DNA from: Fimbriimonadaceae bacterium
Lineage (GTDB): Bacteria; Armatimonadota; Fimbriimonadia; Fimbriimonadales; Fimbriimonadaceae
DNA: 64,000 nt
Direction: 5' to 3'
NCBI GenBank assembly: GCA_019694835.1
Contig: JAIBBE010000065.1
Location: forward strand, 48,932 to 112,931
Part shown: piece by piece, positions 31,864 to 41,104 of the stretch
Position numbering within the stretch: the first letter of the stretch is position 1
Layout: every line of letters starts with the position of its first letter
Translations under genes and position numbers: made by a program
The notes under the pieces: model-generated
Database searches by the model: none
Told to the model about the DNA's origin: nothing
Seen by the model: the letters and a program-made list of their open reading frames with translations, nothing else

Positions 31864-31921
31864 CAGTCAAAGTCAACCTCGTGTAAGATGGACTAAGGTG
31901 CAGATAAGGGAAACTGAGGCA

Positions 31922-34849
31922 GTGGCGGTGCAGATCCGCCTCCTCGGGCCGTTCGACGTGCGTCTGAGCGGGCAGCCGATGGTGCCCCTTCGTTCACGAA
32001 GGGGGCAATGGTTGCTGGCCCAGCTTGCTTTGCGGCAGGGCCGAGAGGTTGATCGCACATGGCTTGCGGGTGTTTTGTGGCCAGATAGCCCGGACACGCA
32101 GGCTCTGGCGAGCTTGCGCCGGACCCTCACCGACCTTCGCGCGGCCATGGGTGATTTCGGCGCGAAGATCGTGACCCCGACCCCCAAGACCCTCGTCCTC
32201 CTCGAGGATGGAGTTGAAGTCGACGCGGTCGAATTCGATCGACTTGCCGAGAGTGACGACCTCGACGACCTAAGCCGCGCCTGTTCGTTGTATCGGGGCA
32301 CGCTGCTTGAAGGCTGCGCCGAAGAATGGGTGCTCATCGACCGCCAGAGCCGCGAAGAGACCTTCCTCACCGCGGCTGAAAAGGCGGCACGGCTCGCATT
32401 GGAAGCGGGGCAGCCGAAAGTGGCGATCAGCCTGCTCAAGCGTGCCGTCGCCGTCGACCCATTCCGAGAATCGGCGACGCGCAGCCTGATGCAAGCGTGC
32501 GCGGCCAATGGCGACCAGGCTGCAGCAGTTTTGGCGTACAGGCAACTCCGTGAACGTCTGCTCTACGAGCTGAATAGCGACCCCTCGGCGGAGACCAATG
32601 CGCTTCTCGAGCGCATTCGCAAAGAAGCTCGTGCCCAAGCTCAAAGGACCTCCATTCCAATCTCCCCGGTGGCAGCGGTCGAGGTGGAGACCCGGCCCGC
32701 TTTCGTCCTGCCGTCTGAACCGGCGAACCATCGCAAGGGGAATCTGCCCGAGCCGCTTACCGACATCGTCGGGCGCGAACAGGACATGCAGGAAGTGGAG
32801 GCCCACCTGCTTTCGAGCCGACTCGTTACCCTTCTTGGCCCAGGCGGAATCGGCAAAACCCGGCTGTCGATTGAGGTCGCTCGGTCCCTTCAGGAGGACA
32901 TGTCCGGGGGCGCATGGTTCGTCGATTTCACGCCGCTCAAGGACTCGGAACTGGTACCTCAACTCGTTGAGCATGCCCTGGGCGTGCACGAACGGCAGGG
33001 GACGACTCGCGTCCAGGACCTCGTCGACGCCATCGGCAGAGAACCGACGCTGCTGGTGCTGGACAACTGCGAGCACCTCATCGATGCCTGCGCAGACTTG
33101 GCAGATGCCCTGCTCAAAGGCTGTGCGGGGCTTCGCATTCTCGCTACCAGCCGCGAACCGCTCGGCTTGACCGGCGAGATCGCGTGGCGGGTGCCCTCGC
33201 TCGCTTTCCCGGAGGAGCGCCGAATGGGGCAATTGAATCGCGAGTTGGCGGGAGCTCTCTTGCAATACGATGCCGTGCGACTTTTCATGAGCCGGGCGCA
33301 AGCGGCTTCCCCAGGGTTTGAGCTCACCCTCGAAAATGCGTCGGCGATCGTGGACGTGTGTCGTCGCCTCGACGGCATCGCCCTCGCCATCGAATTGGCG
33401 GCAGCCCGGCTGCGGGTTCTGACGGTTCAGCAGATCTCCGAACGGCTCTCCGATCGCTTCAAGTTGCTCACGGGAGGCAGCCGAGGGGCACCAACTCGTC
33501 AGCAGACTCTTCGCGCGGCCCTCGAATGGAGCTACGACCTTCTGTCCGAGCCTGAGCGCGTGGTACTGCGACGTTTGAGCGTATTCGGCGGTCTCTTCGT
33601 TCTCCAGGCGGCGGAAGCGGTGACAGCAGGTGAGCCGGTCGAAGAGGGCGATGCGCTCGATCTCATCTCCAAACTCGTGGACAAGTCTTGGGTAAGGGTC
33701 GAGGTGGGCGAGGACCGCGTGGCCCGATATCGGCTTCTCGAAACAACCCGGGAGTTCGCGCGCGAGCTCCTCGAAGCCGCCAACGAAGCCGAATCGACCA
33801 GCGAGCGGCATGCCAGCTACTACTCAAACCTCGTGATCGAGGCGGGCAAGAAGCTCGAGGGACCCGATGAACTTGAGGCGATGCGGCTGCTGGAGCGCGT
33901 CTACGACAATATCCGGATTGCCCTTCAATGGAACTTGGACCATTCGCGGGTTGCTCCCACCTACCAGGTTGCCCAAGTGCTCACCGGGTTCTGGAGCGTG
34001 CGTGAGCGCGGCTCGGAAGGAAGACTGTGGCTGGAGAAGGCGGTCGAGCTTCTTCCCGACGACATCCCCGAGAAGGTCCGGCTGTTGCAGCAGACCACGT
34101 ACTACAGCCTGTTAACTGGGGAATATGAAATGGCCAATCGACTTTCCGCGCGAGCGATTCAGGTGGCAACCGAATTGGGGCAACCGGAAGTTCTGGCGAT
34201 GGCTTGCGTGAGCGCGGCCAGTGCAGCCAGCGAGCAGGGCCGTCATGACGAAGCCCTCGCCCTGCACGCGCGATGCCTTGAGATCCTGGGGGGACCTCCC
34301 AAGCATCCGCGGCTGCTGACGTCGCGCGGCCTCGTTCAACTCGATGCCGGACTTTTCGAAGAAGCCGCAGAGACGTTTAAGGATGCGATCCGACTCTGTG
34401 AGGAAACGGGGACTGAGCACCTCAAAGGGTGGAACTGTTCGAACCTAGGTGATGCCTTCATGGCCCAGGGCCGTCCCATCGAGGCGATTCCGTGGTACCG
34501 CGAAGGCCTTTCGCGGCTGGCGACCCACGCTGGAATTTTTGGCACGTGCGAAGCAGTGCGCGGTCTGGGGCTGGCGTGTGCCCTGGGCACCGAAGACCGA
34601 CACCTGCGCCGCCAAGCCGTAGCGGTAACGACCGCGGCAATCCGGAATCAGGGAACGGTCGGCATGCACCTGCGCAAGTTCGACGCGGCGCAACGCGACC
34701 GCATCTTCTCCGAGATTCGCGCCAAAATGGGCGACCAAGCCTTCGAAGACGCCTGCGCCGAAGGCATGCTTATTCCCGTTGAGAGCCTCGCCGAGGCGGC
34801 CGATGCCCTTGCGCAAGAAGTTCTCGACGCAGCCCAGAAGGTCGGCTAA
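31922..34849 (+). CDS. SARP/AfsR-like transcriptional regulator with NTPase and TPR domains
   Basis: A protein of about 975 residues. The N-terminus is an OmpR-type winged helix (VQIRLLGPFDVRLSG, QWLLAQLALRQGREVDRTWLAGVLWPD), followed by the bacterial transcriptional activation domain (CSLYRGTLLEGCAEEWVLIDRQSREE, AVAVDPFRESATRSLMQACAANG). The NTPase domain has IVGREQDMQEVEAHL, Walker A GPGGIGKT (about 305-312), Walker B LLVLDNCEH (about 377-385) and sensor LATSREPL. TPR-like repeats fill the last 350 residues. These regulators usually control secondary metabolism or nearby clusters, but no such cluster is here. Start is one of several GTGs (31898, 31922, 31928); 31922 has AAGGGA upstream. Ends four bases into convergent selB. 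Confidence 0.9.
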   Translation: MAVQIRLLGPFDVRLSGQPMVPLRSRRGQWLLAQLALRQGREVDRTWLAGVLWPDSPDTQALASLRRTLTDLRAAMGDFGAKIVTPTPKTLVLLEDGVEVDAVEFDRLAESDDLDDLSRACSLYRGTLLEGCAEEWVLIDRQSREETFLTAAEKAARLALEAGQPKVAISLLKRAVAVDPFRESATRSLMQACAANGDQAAAVLAYRQLRERLLYELNSDPSAETNALLERIRKEARAQAQRTSIPISPVAAVEVETRPAFVLPSEPANHRKGNLPEPLTDIVGREQDMQEVEAHLLSSRLVTLLGPGGIGKTRLSIEVARSLQEDMSGGAWFVDFTPLKDSELVPQLVEHALGVHERQGTTRVQDLVDAIGREPTLLVLDNCEHLIDACADLADALLKGCAGLRILATSREPLGLTGEIAWRVPSLAFPEERRMGQLNRELAGALLQYDAVRLFMSRAQAASPGFELTLENASAIVDVCRRLDGIALAIELAAARLRVLTVQQISERLSDRFKLLTGGSRGAPTRQQTLRAALEWSYDLLSEPERVVLRRLSVFGGLFVLQAAEAVTAGEPVEEGDALDLISKLVDKSWVRVEVGEDRVARYRLLETTREFARELLEAANEAESTSERHASYYSNLVIEAGKKLEGPDELEAMRLLERVYDNIRIALQWNLDHSRVAPTYQVAQVLTGFWSVRERGSEGRLWLEKAVELLPDDIPEKVRLLQQTTYYSLLTGEYEMANRLSARAIQVATELGQPEVLAMACVSAASAASEQGRHDEALALHARCLEILGGPPKHPRLLTSRGLVQLDAGLFEEAAETFKDAIRLCEETGTEHLKGWNCSNLGDAFMAQGRPIEAIPWYREGLSRLATHAGIFGTCEAVRGLGLACALGTEDRHLRRQAVAVTTAAIRNQGTVGMHLRKFDAAQRDRIFSEIRAKMGDQAFEDACAEGMLIPVESLAEAADALAQEVLDAAQKVG

Positions 34850-36696
34850 CGGGCCTGCAAAACCCGGTGCTCTCCTTGCCGCAAGGTGAAACGGCTGCTG
34901 TCGAGGTACTCCAGGAGCGGAATCACGTACTTTCGCGTTGTTTCGAGCCGGTCGCGAACTTCAGCGGCGGTGAAGGGTTTCCCCCCTGCGCCGATCTCCT
35001 CAATGGCGGACTTGACCCGGCCCAAACCAGCCGTTGTATAAAAGATTCCCTCTTCAATCCTGACCAATTCGCCAGCCGCCAAACCCAGTCGCAGGATTTC
35101 CTCGACCGCGGGAACTGGGACCACGAGTTTTTGGGCAATATCCCTCTCGGGCGGGACGTTGATACCGGCTGAATCGAGTACTTCTCGAACCCTGTCCAGC
35201 AATTCGCGCTGTCGAGGGCTGAGAGCCACCCGAAAGGAAGCGAGGGCGATCTCTGATCCTTGTACCGTCAGCAAGCCCGTTTGCCCAAAGTGGGCGATGA
35301 GACGATCCAGCGGCTTCCCTGACCAGTGAAGACCAGCGGCCAACACGACCTTCTCGCGGGGCCAACTTGGCTTCGTCGGGTTCGATTCGTGCAGCTTCGA
35401 TAGACTTTCATTTATCTTTTCCCAAGAAGTCGCGAGGCTTGTTGGCGTAAACCATAGCCCGGCAAAGCCGAGCAGGTCGCCGGACTCCTTGAGTTTCTCG
35501 AACGTGTCCCCGAGGGCTTGGGTGGTCTTGCCGAGAGCGCGACAGATCTCCTCCGTGGGCAAGCCTTCGGGCTTGCTGCCCACGCGGTCGAGGATGGCGT
35601 CTGAATCGTCCTGTGAAGCGCTCGTTATGGTGAGCGGCTCAGTCTTTCGGCGGATCTTGCCCTGGGGCACCAGCACCAGGCCGCCACCCAACAGGTCGGG
35701 GGGACTGTACCGCCGAAGAATGACAGGCTGTCCTTGGGCGACAGCTACCGGTTTTTCTAGGCGAAGTTGCACAATTTCGGGTTGGCTATCGGCAAAAAAC
35801 GCCTTTCCAATGGCCTCATCTGCACCGATGCTGACCCGCACCCGAGACCCGTATTTCAGGGCCGTCAGCAAGGTGAGTTGGACATCGATTACGCGACTTT
35901 CGAAGACCGCCCCCGGGGCTCCAACGATGGCCCCCCGCTCAAGGTCTTCGTACCGGATTCCGCCGAGGTTCAAAGCCACACGCATTCCGGGTTCGGCCTG
36001 CGAAAGCGGCTGATCGTGGGATTTGATCGCCCGAATTCTGACCTCGCGAGAGCCCGGCATAAGCACCGCGCTGTCACCTTCGCGAACTCGTCCGCGCTGG
36101 AGCGATCCCGTGACCACTGTCCCGTGTCCCTTGACCGTGAAGACGCGGTCTATCGGCAAGTACCACGCTCCCTCTCGGACATCCTTTCGACGGTTAAGTG
36201 CAAGTTCAAGCGCTTTTCTTAGATCGTCAAGACCTTCGCCGGTAACAGCAGAAACGAAGATCTTCGGCGCACCGGCAAATCGCGTTGCCTCCAAAAGTTC
36301 GTGGACTTCCGCGGCGGTGATCGACCGGAGGTCGTCATCGGCCAGATCAGCGCGAGTCAACGCTACCACAAGGGCGTCGATGGGCAATAGCTCGAGGATC
36401 TGTAGATGTTCGCGAGTTTGTGGCCTAACCGATTCGTCGGCAGCTACGCAGAGTAAGGCCACATCGACGCCAAGGGCACCGACGAGCATATTGGTGACGA
36501 ACTTCTCGTGTCCTGGCACGTCCACGATCGAGACGCGGCCTGCCTCAGGTAGATCGATGTAGGCAAAGCCGATGTCGATGGTCATTCCCCGGGCTTTTTC
36601 TTCGGGAAGCCGATCGGCGTCGATGCCGGTCAAGGCCTGAATGAGGGTAGTCTTGCCATGATCGACATGGCCCGCGGTGCCGATCAGTTTCGCCAT
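34846..36696 (-). CDS. selB: Selenocysteine-specific elongation factor SelB
   Basis: Delivers selenocysteyl-tRNA to UGA codons that carry a SECIS hairpin. The 616-residue protein has the GTPase domain ([27 protein letters not shown] with the SelB-type G2, DVPGHEKF, and ALTRADL in place of the EF-Tu NKxD), two beta-barrel domains ([38 protein letters not shown]), and the C-terminal winged-helix domains that bind SECIS RNA ([19 protein letters not shown] to [25 protein letters not shown]). The last winged helix is complete. No selA, selD or selC is in the window. Ends against the SARP gene. Confidence 0.95.
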   Translation of the reverse strand: MAKLIGTAGHVDHGKTTLIQALTGIDADRLPEEKARGMTIDIGFAYIDLPEAGRVSIVDVPGHEKFVTNMLVGALGVDVALLCVAADESVRPQTREHLQILELLPIDALVVALTRADLADDDLRSITAAEVHELLEATRFAGAPKIFVSAVTGEGLDDLRKALELALNRRKDVREGAWYLPIDRVFTVKGHGTVVTGSLQRGRVREGDSAVLMPGSREVRIRAIKSHDQPLSQAEPGMRVALNLGGIRYEDLERGAIVGAPGAVFESRVIDVQLTLLTALKYGSRVRVSIGADEAIGKAFFADSQPEIVQLRLEKPVAVAQGQPVILRRYSPPDLLGGGLVLVPQGKIRRKTEPLTITSASQDDSDAILDRVGSKPEGLPTEEICRALGKTTQALGDTFEKLKESGDLLGFAGLWFTPTSLATSWEKINESLSKLHESNPTKPSWPREKVVLAAGLHWSGKPLDRLIAHFGQTGLLTVQGSEIALASFRVALSPRQRELLDRVREVLDSAGINVPPERDIAQKLVVPVPAVEEILRLGLAAGELVRIEEGIFYTTAGLGRVKSAIEEIGAGGKPFTAAEVRDRLETTRKYVIPLLEYLDSSRFTLRQGEHRVLQAR

Positions 36697-36800
36697 GTTG
36701 CCAGGCTACCCGGCCACGCGAATGTGCTTGCGAAACGCCTTATGCCCAATCGCCGTAACGATAGGAGACGATAAAAGTCCTAGCAATGGTGCCGTGTGCC

Positions 36801-36829
36801 TTGATTTTTTCCAGGTAGTACGGCATAAT
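36801..36829 (+). promoter_or_regulatory. Strong promoter candidate for the SLH porin
   Basis: TTGATT (36801-36806), 17-base spacer, CATAAT (36824-36829). The predicted start near 36836 gives a 5' leader of about 165 bases before ATG 37003, which has AAGGAG upstream. A long leader on a major envelope protein could hold a regulatory structure, but I see no recognised riboswitch. The rest of the 306-base gap holds nothing else. Confidence 0.6.
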
Positions 36830-37002
36830 GACGGTAGGTGTGGAGTAAAATCCATGCTATTCAGACGCAGGATGCGGGCAGCGTTTTCGATTGGGCCGAG
36901 CGCTCATAGGAAACTCAAGGACAGTTGTGAGGGTTAGGTTCGCTTCGAACGCGACGCTCGTTCATCCCCAGTCGGAAAAAACTCTAAGGAGATTGAGCGG
37001 AT

Positions 37003-38952
37003 ATGAAGCGAACGCTAAGATACGCGTTGACCGCTGTCCTCGGAGCCGCGCTGGTTGTACCAGCGATGGCGCAGGACAATTTCCCGGATGTTCCGGACAA
37101 TCACTGGGCATATCAGGCTCTCGAGAACATGAAGAAGGAGGGCATCCTCGTTGGATACCCTGACGGTCTGTTCCGAGGTCCGCGCCCAGCGAGCCGCTAT
37201 GAAATGGCGGTAGCGATCAATGCTGCGTACCAGAAGCTGAAAAGCATGTACTCCGGCTTGGACGATCAGATCAAGGCCCTTCAAGAGAAGGTCGACGGTC
37301 TGAGCGGCTTGCCCGGCGAGGTCAAGGATCTCCGCGATCAACTCGCGGCGCTCAAGGCCACCGTCGATGGCATGCAGAGCTGGAAGGACGACATCGACAA
37401 CCTCAAGAAGCTCGCCGAGAAGTTCGAGAAGGAACTCGCATCGCTCGGCGTGGACGTCGAGGCCCTGAAGAAGGACCTTAGCGACCTCGAGGCTCGAGTC
37501 ACGGCCCTCGAAAAGAGAAAGCCGGCTGTCGACATCAGCGGCGACGTCAACTTGCTCGCCCTCTCGGGTCACGGCAACGATGACACCGAATTCGGTATGA
37601 CCACCTCCGGTCGCCTCACGGGCGTCGGTCGCGATGGCTATGCCGGTCAGGTCGTCGGCATGACGCGAGACCTCAGCATTCTCCACGAAGGCGCATTCAC
37701 CTTCAAGGGCACGAATGACGAGGGTCCCAAGTGGCGCGCTACGTTGGTCGTGGGCAATATGCTCAGCGGCATCAACGGCGGCGTGGTCCCCACCACCGCT
37801 CTCGGCAACCAGAGCCAGCTTCCGCTGGGCACCGGTTTCCGCGAGGGCTCGGCTGACGTGTACTTCCAGGACTTCGTGGTGTCGATGGACACCAGCATTG
37901 GCGGCCTGAACTTCAGCGCCGACATCGGACGACTGGGATACCAGATCAGCCCCTACCTGCTTCAGCGACCGGACTACACCCCGTACTTCGACAACGATCG
38001 CTGGGACAACGGTGACTACTACTTCGATGGCGCCCTCTTGAAATTCAAGTTCGGCGCTGCAAACCTGCACCTCTTCGGCGGCCGCAATTCGGACCGACGG
38101 TCGGTGAACGGCGTTGAAATCAACCCGCTTACCTCCGGCGTCAACCGATTCAGCAGCGACGACGACGGTAACAACATCGGCATCGATCAGAGCTTCGGCG
38201 CTCGCCTGAACTTCCCGATCGGTGACATGGGCTCCATCAACCTTGCCTACCTCTGGCTGGACACCAACAGCCCGAGCACCTTCAATGGCGTGGATTGGAA
38301 CCGAAGCAACGTGTACGGCGGCGACATCAACCTGAAGTGGGAGAACCTCATGTTCAACGGTGGATTCGCTAAGTCCGATTACTCGTACAACACCAGCAAG
38401 GTTCTCGACAGCGAGAACGATGCTTGGTGGGCGAAACTGGCCTACAATGCCTCCAACTGGGGCATCGAGGGTGGTTACCGCAACATTAAGCCGAACTTCG
38501 GTGCACCGGGCAACTGGGGCCGACTCGGCGTAGCTTGGAACCCGACGAACATCGAGGGCTTCCACGTTGGTGCACACATCAACGTGACCCCCGAGTTCCG
38601 AATCAGCGCTTCCGGTGAGTTCTACAAGGGCTCGACCAGCAGCGTCGGGAACTGGCTGACGGAAGATGATAATCTGAACAGCTTCATCGGTCAAATCGAC
38701 TATAAGCTGAACCAGAACTGGAGCCTCATGGCCAGCTACGAGGACGTCGTCCTCGACAGCGATGCCATCGGCGTTCCGGACATCACCCAGCGCTGGTTTA
38801 CGTTCGGTCTGGGCTACAACATGGGCGCCAACGCAAAGTGGAGCATCATGTACCAAACGAGCGACCTCAAGAATCTGAGCCTCCTGAGCAACAACTTCGC
38901 GGACCGCTATCGAGGCGGACTGCTGAGCACTCAGGTCAGCATCAAGTTCTAA
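37003..38952 (+). CDS. SLH-domain outer-membrane porin (OmpM-like)
   Basis: A 649-residue protein: signal peptide (about 1-23), one SLH domain (NFPDVPDNHWAYQALENMKKEGILVGYPDGLFRG region, about 26-70), coiled coil (about 78-165, heptads such as KKLAEKFEKELASLGVDVEAL), then a beta-barrel of about 480 residues with many alternating strands and a final strand ending in FKF-like STQVSIKF. The terminal aromatic (Phe) is typical of BAM substrates. This order matches OmpM/Slr1841-type porins, which tether the outer membrane to the peptidoglycan-linked polymer through SLH. Flanked by a strong promoter and a strong terminator, so probably a major, monocistronic envelope protein. CsaB at 50758 would make the pyruvylated SLH ligand. 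Confidence 0.92.
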   Translation: MKRTLRYALTAVLGAALVVPAMAQDNFPDVPDNHWAYQALENMKKEGILVGYPDGLFRGPRPASRYEMAVAINAAYQKLKSMYSGLDDQIKALQEKVDGLSGLPGEVKDLRDQLAALKATVDGMQSWKDDIDNLKKLAEKFEKELASLGVDVEALKKDLSDLEARVTALEKRKPAVDISGDVNLLALSGHGNDDTEFGMTTSGRLTGVGRDGYAGQVVGMTRDLSILHEGAFTFKGTNDEGPKWRATLVVGNMLSGINGGVVPTTALGNQSQLPLGTGFREGSADVYFQDFVVSMDTSIGGLNFSADIGRLGYQISPYLLQRPDYTPYFDNDRWDNGDYYFDGALLKFKFGAANLHLFGGRNSDRRSVNGVEINPLTSGVNRFSSDDDGNNIGIDQSFGARLNFPIGDMGSINLAYLWLDTNSPSTFNGVDWNRSNVYGGDINLKWENLMFNGGFAKSDYSYNTSKVLDSENDAWWAKLAYNASNWGIEGGYRNIKPNFGAPGNWGRLGVAWNPTNIEGFHVGAHINVTPEFRISASGEFYKGSTSSVGNWLTEDDNLNSFIGQIDYKLNQNWSLMASYEDVVLDSDAIGVPDITQRWFTFGLGYNMGANAKWSIMYQTSDLKNLSLLSNNFADRYRGGLLSTQVSIKF

Positions 38953-38975
38953 AACTTCGTCATTAGGAACCGCAG

Positions 38976-39007
38976 TGCGGGCTTCGGTCTTCGGACCGAA
39001 GCCCGCA
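38976..39007 (+). terminator. Strong terminator after the SLH porin
   Basis: A 14-bp perfect stem (TGCGGGCTTCGGTC with its complement) capped by a TTCG tetraloop, followed by TTGTTTCT. The loop and stem are ideal for a stable RNA hairpin; the T-run is moderate. Confidence 0.85.
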
Positions 39008-39104
39008 TTGTTTCTGCGACCCGTCCAAAGTCAGCAACGAATCCCGCCTAAAGACAGGGGAGGCAAAACACACTCGTTGGGTTGAATCACCGTTGAGTGA
39101 ACCC

Positions 39105-40883
39105 ATGAAGCTATATTGCCTAATCGCCCTTTTGTCTCTTTCCGGTGCCGCCCTGTCGAATACCTTGGTCCAAGACTGGCGCAGCGATTTCGGGCCGCCT
39201 TCAGCGAGTACCAACCAGCCATTCCAACTCATCGGGCTGCCGGACGGAACCACCTTCCACCTTGGACGCGGGAGCATTGCGGGGCTGACATACCCTAGCA
39301 TCACCAAAGTCAGTCCGCTCGGACTGCCGCTCGCGAGCTACCTGTATGCGGACACACCCGGTCAATTCAATGCGGCCCTGACTGACGGCCACGGCAATGT
39401 CTACGTGTGCGGTTCAATCGGCACAGGCTCGTCTCGTGCCATCTTGGTGAAGCTCGACCAGGCCACCATGCGGCCCGCCGACTCGTGGAGAGACGACGGG
39501 GCTGGCGACGGCGTGCGACTTTACAGCAACGGGTCGAGCAACACGGCGCAAAGCATCGCATTTGCCCCGAATGGGGATCTCGTCGCGGGAATCTCAACGT
39601 CTCTTGATTGCTGCTTCTTACGGCTGGATCCAAACGGAGACCGCTCGAACGCGTGGGCTGACTTTGGCGACGGCGTGGGAGAGCGACGGTTCGATTTCGG
39701 TACCTCCGAAGCGGTTCGCTCTGTTCGATTGGACGAGGAAGGCAACTGCTATGGGGGCCTTGTCGTTGACCAGGATATGGTCGCTCTCAAACTTGACTCG
39801 GAGGGATCGAGGTCCGATGCGTGGCCCGATGATGGCTTCGGGCAGGGTCTCAGAAAATATGGCATGACTCCCGGCCAGAACGAGGTCACTCAAGGAATCA
39901 TCGTTACTCCAGAGCGGAGTGTCATCGTGTTCGGGAGTTCCAATGTGGCTCCCGGCAATTCCTACGGAACGATCCTCAAGCTTGCGAGAGACGGATCTCG
40001 GCTTTGGACTTTTCATTTCGATGGTCCCGCCGCCACCGACCATCTCAACGGGGCAACCTTGCTTTCTGACGGGAGCGTTGTCGCTGCCTCATCGAGCGGG
40101 CGCATCTTGAAGGTCGATGGGTCATCGGGTGCGCTCTCGCCGTCCTGGCAAGACACCGGCGATGGGCTGGGCGTTCGCAGGTTGCCGGGCACGTCCTCTG
40201 GAGTCGGCGTAGCATGCGATCCATACGATACGATTTACGCCATTGGGTCAACGACAACTTCCTGTGCATTCCTTGCTGTGACAGAACAAGGCCATACGGC
40301 CATCTCAGACTTGATCAGCCTGGGTACCAGTCCGGCGTGCAACGGGGTTTTCATCGACGCACAAAACCGCATCTACCTTTCCGGAAACTACTTTGATGGT
40401 ACACGGAAAGCCGTTGCGCTGCGGTACTCACGCTACCGACTGTCCGGTTCGGTCCATCTTCAAGACTGGGCCGCTGCAACGGAGGGAGTTCCCGTAACCA
40501 TCGAGATGCGCAACACCGTCACTGGCGTCGTCATGGAAACCCATACGGTGAACCTGGATGAAAATGGCAGGTTTAGAATCGACACCGCCTTCCTAGGCCC
40601 CTGCGTCCTGTCATGCCAAACACTCCACTGGCTGAGGGACACGAGCATCGAACCGAGTATTCCCGCTGACGGATTGAGCGTAAACTTCGATCTCGTCAAC
40701 GGTGACTGCGATGGGGACAACGAAGTCGGAATAGGGGACTACGCCCAGCTCTCAGCAGCCTACGGCAGTTCAGTTGGTGACGCGAACTTCGATCCGATGG
40801 CCGATCTCAATGGCGACGAAGCAGTGGATATCGCAGACTATGCCATCCTGTCTTCGAATTACGGCATGGCGGGCGACGACTAA
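39105..40883 (+). CDS. Exported propeller-like protein with C-terminal dockerin-like module
   Basis: A 592-residue protein with a signal peptide (about 1-18). Residues about 30-440 contain repeated strands of the delta-60/SBBP type (NAALTDGHGNVYVCGSIGTGS, SIAFAPNGDLVAGIS, SVRLDEEGNCYGGLVV, GVFIDAQNRIYLSGNYFDG). From about 447, SGSVHLQDWAAATEGVPVTI starts a carboxypeptidase-regulatory-like domain, and from about 527, VNGDCDGDNEVGIGDYAQLS and DLNGDEAVDIADYAILS form two EF-hand-like repeats of a type I dockerin. The same C-terminal 150 residues recur in the protein at 59553-61385. Start is ATG 39105; the upstream TTG is not needed. Confidence 0.85.
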   Translation: MKLYCLIALLSLSGAALSNTLVQDWRSDFGPPSASTNQPFQLIGLPDGTTFHLGRGSIAGLTYPSITKVSPLGLPLASYLYADTPGQFNAALTDGHGNVYVCGSIGTGSSRAILVKLDQATMRPADSWRDDGAGDGVRLYSNGSSNTAQSIAFAPNGDLVAGISTSLDCCFLRLDPNGDRSNAWADFGDGVGERRFDFGTSEAVRSVRLDEEGNCYGGLVVDQDMVALKLDSEGSRSDAWPDDGFGQGLRKYGMTPGQNEVTQGIIVTPERSVIVFGSSNVAPGNSYGTILKLARDGSRLWTFHFDGPAATDHLNGATLLSDGSVVAASSSGRILKVDGSSGALSPSWQDTGDGLGVRRLPGTSSGVGVACDPYDTIYAIGSTTTSCAFLAVTEQGHTAISDLISLGTSPACNGVFIDAQNRIYLSGNYFDGTRKAVALRYSRYRLSGSVHLQDWAAATEGVPVTIEMRNTVTGVVMETHTVNLDENGRFRIDTAFLGPCVLSCQTLHWLRDTSIEPSIPADGLSVNFDLVNGDCDGDNEVGIGDYAQLSAAYGSSVGDANFDPMADLNGDEAVDIADYAILSSNYGMAGDD

Positions 40884-40893
40884 GTCAGGCCCA

Positions 40894-41011
40894 GTTCCCT
40901 CCCCCTGGCCGAGGGAGGGCTAGGGAGGGGACGCGGACCACTCAGGTCTCAGGCGAATTGCTGGTTCACCCCAGTTTGTGGGTCCGCGTGCCGGCAGGTT
41001 GCCAGCGGTAC
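40894..41011. repeat. Family D palindrome and a solitary family C arm upstream of pyrB
   Basis: About 40894-40930: CCCTCCCCCTGGCCGAGGGA followed by GGGCTAGGGAGGG, a GC-rich palindrome-like block. About 40990-41011: a family C arm CCGGCAGGTTGCCAGCGGTA without its partner. The 217-base gap holds these and the pyrB leader. Confidence 0.7.
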
Positions 41012-41062
41012 GGGTTCTCCTCAGCCATAATCAGCAGGGTGCCCAGCACCTATGAGGATGGA

Positions 41063-41104
41063 ATGATCATGCAACAAGCCCACTTCGCCGAGGCCGGCCG
41101 ATGA
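41063..41104 (+). CDS. Possible 13-residue leader ORF overlapping the pyrB start
   Basis: ATG 41063 encodes MIMQQAHFAEAGR and ends in TGA overlapping the pyrB ATG (ATGA). GAGGATGGA precedes it. The perfect start-stop overlap is what a translational coupling leader would look like, and pyrB genes are often controlled by leaders. The same sequence could equally be just the upstream region. Confidence 0.35.
   Translation: MIMQQAHFAEAGR

Noticed and set aside
36697..37002. tRNA-Sec or other tRNA gene near selB
   Set aside because: No acceptor and T-arm pairing or GGTTCGA-type loop was found in this gap; no tRNA gene was found in the other gaps either.
37015..38856. 613-codon minus-strand frame opposite the SLH porin
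   Set aside because: The plus-strand porin has a promoter, ribosome site, signal peptide, domains and terminator. The antisense frame is an effect of codon bias.
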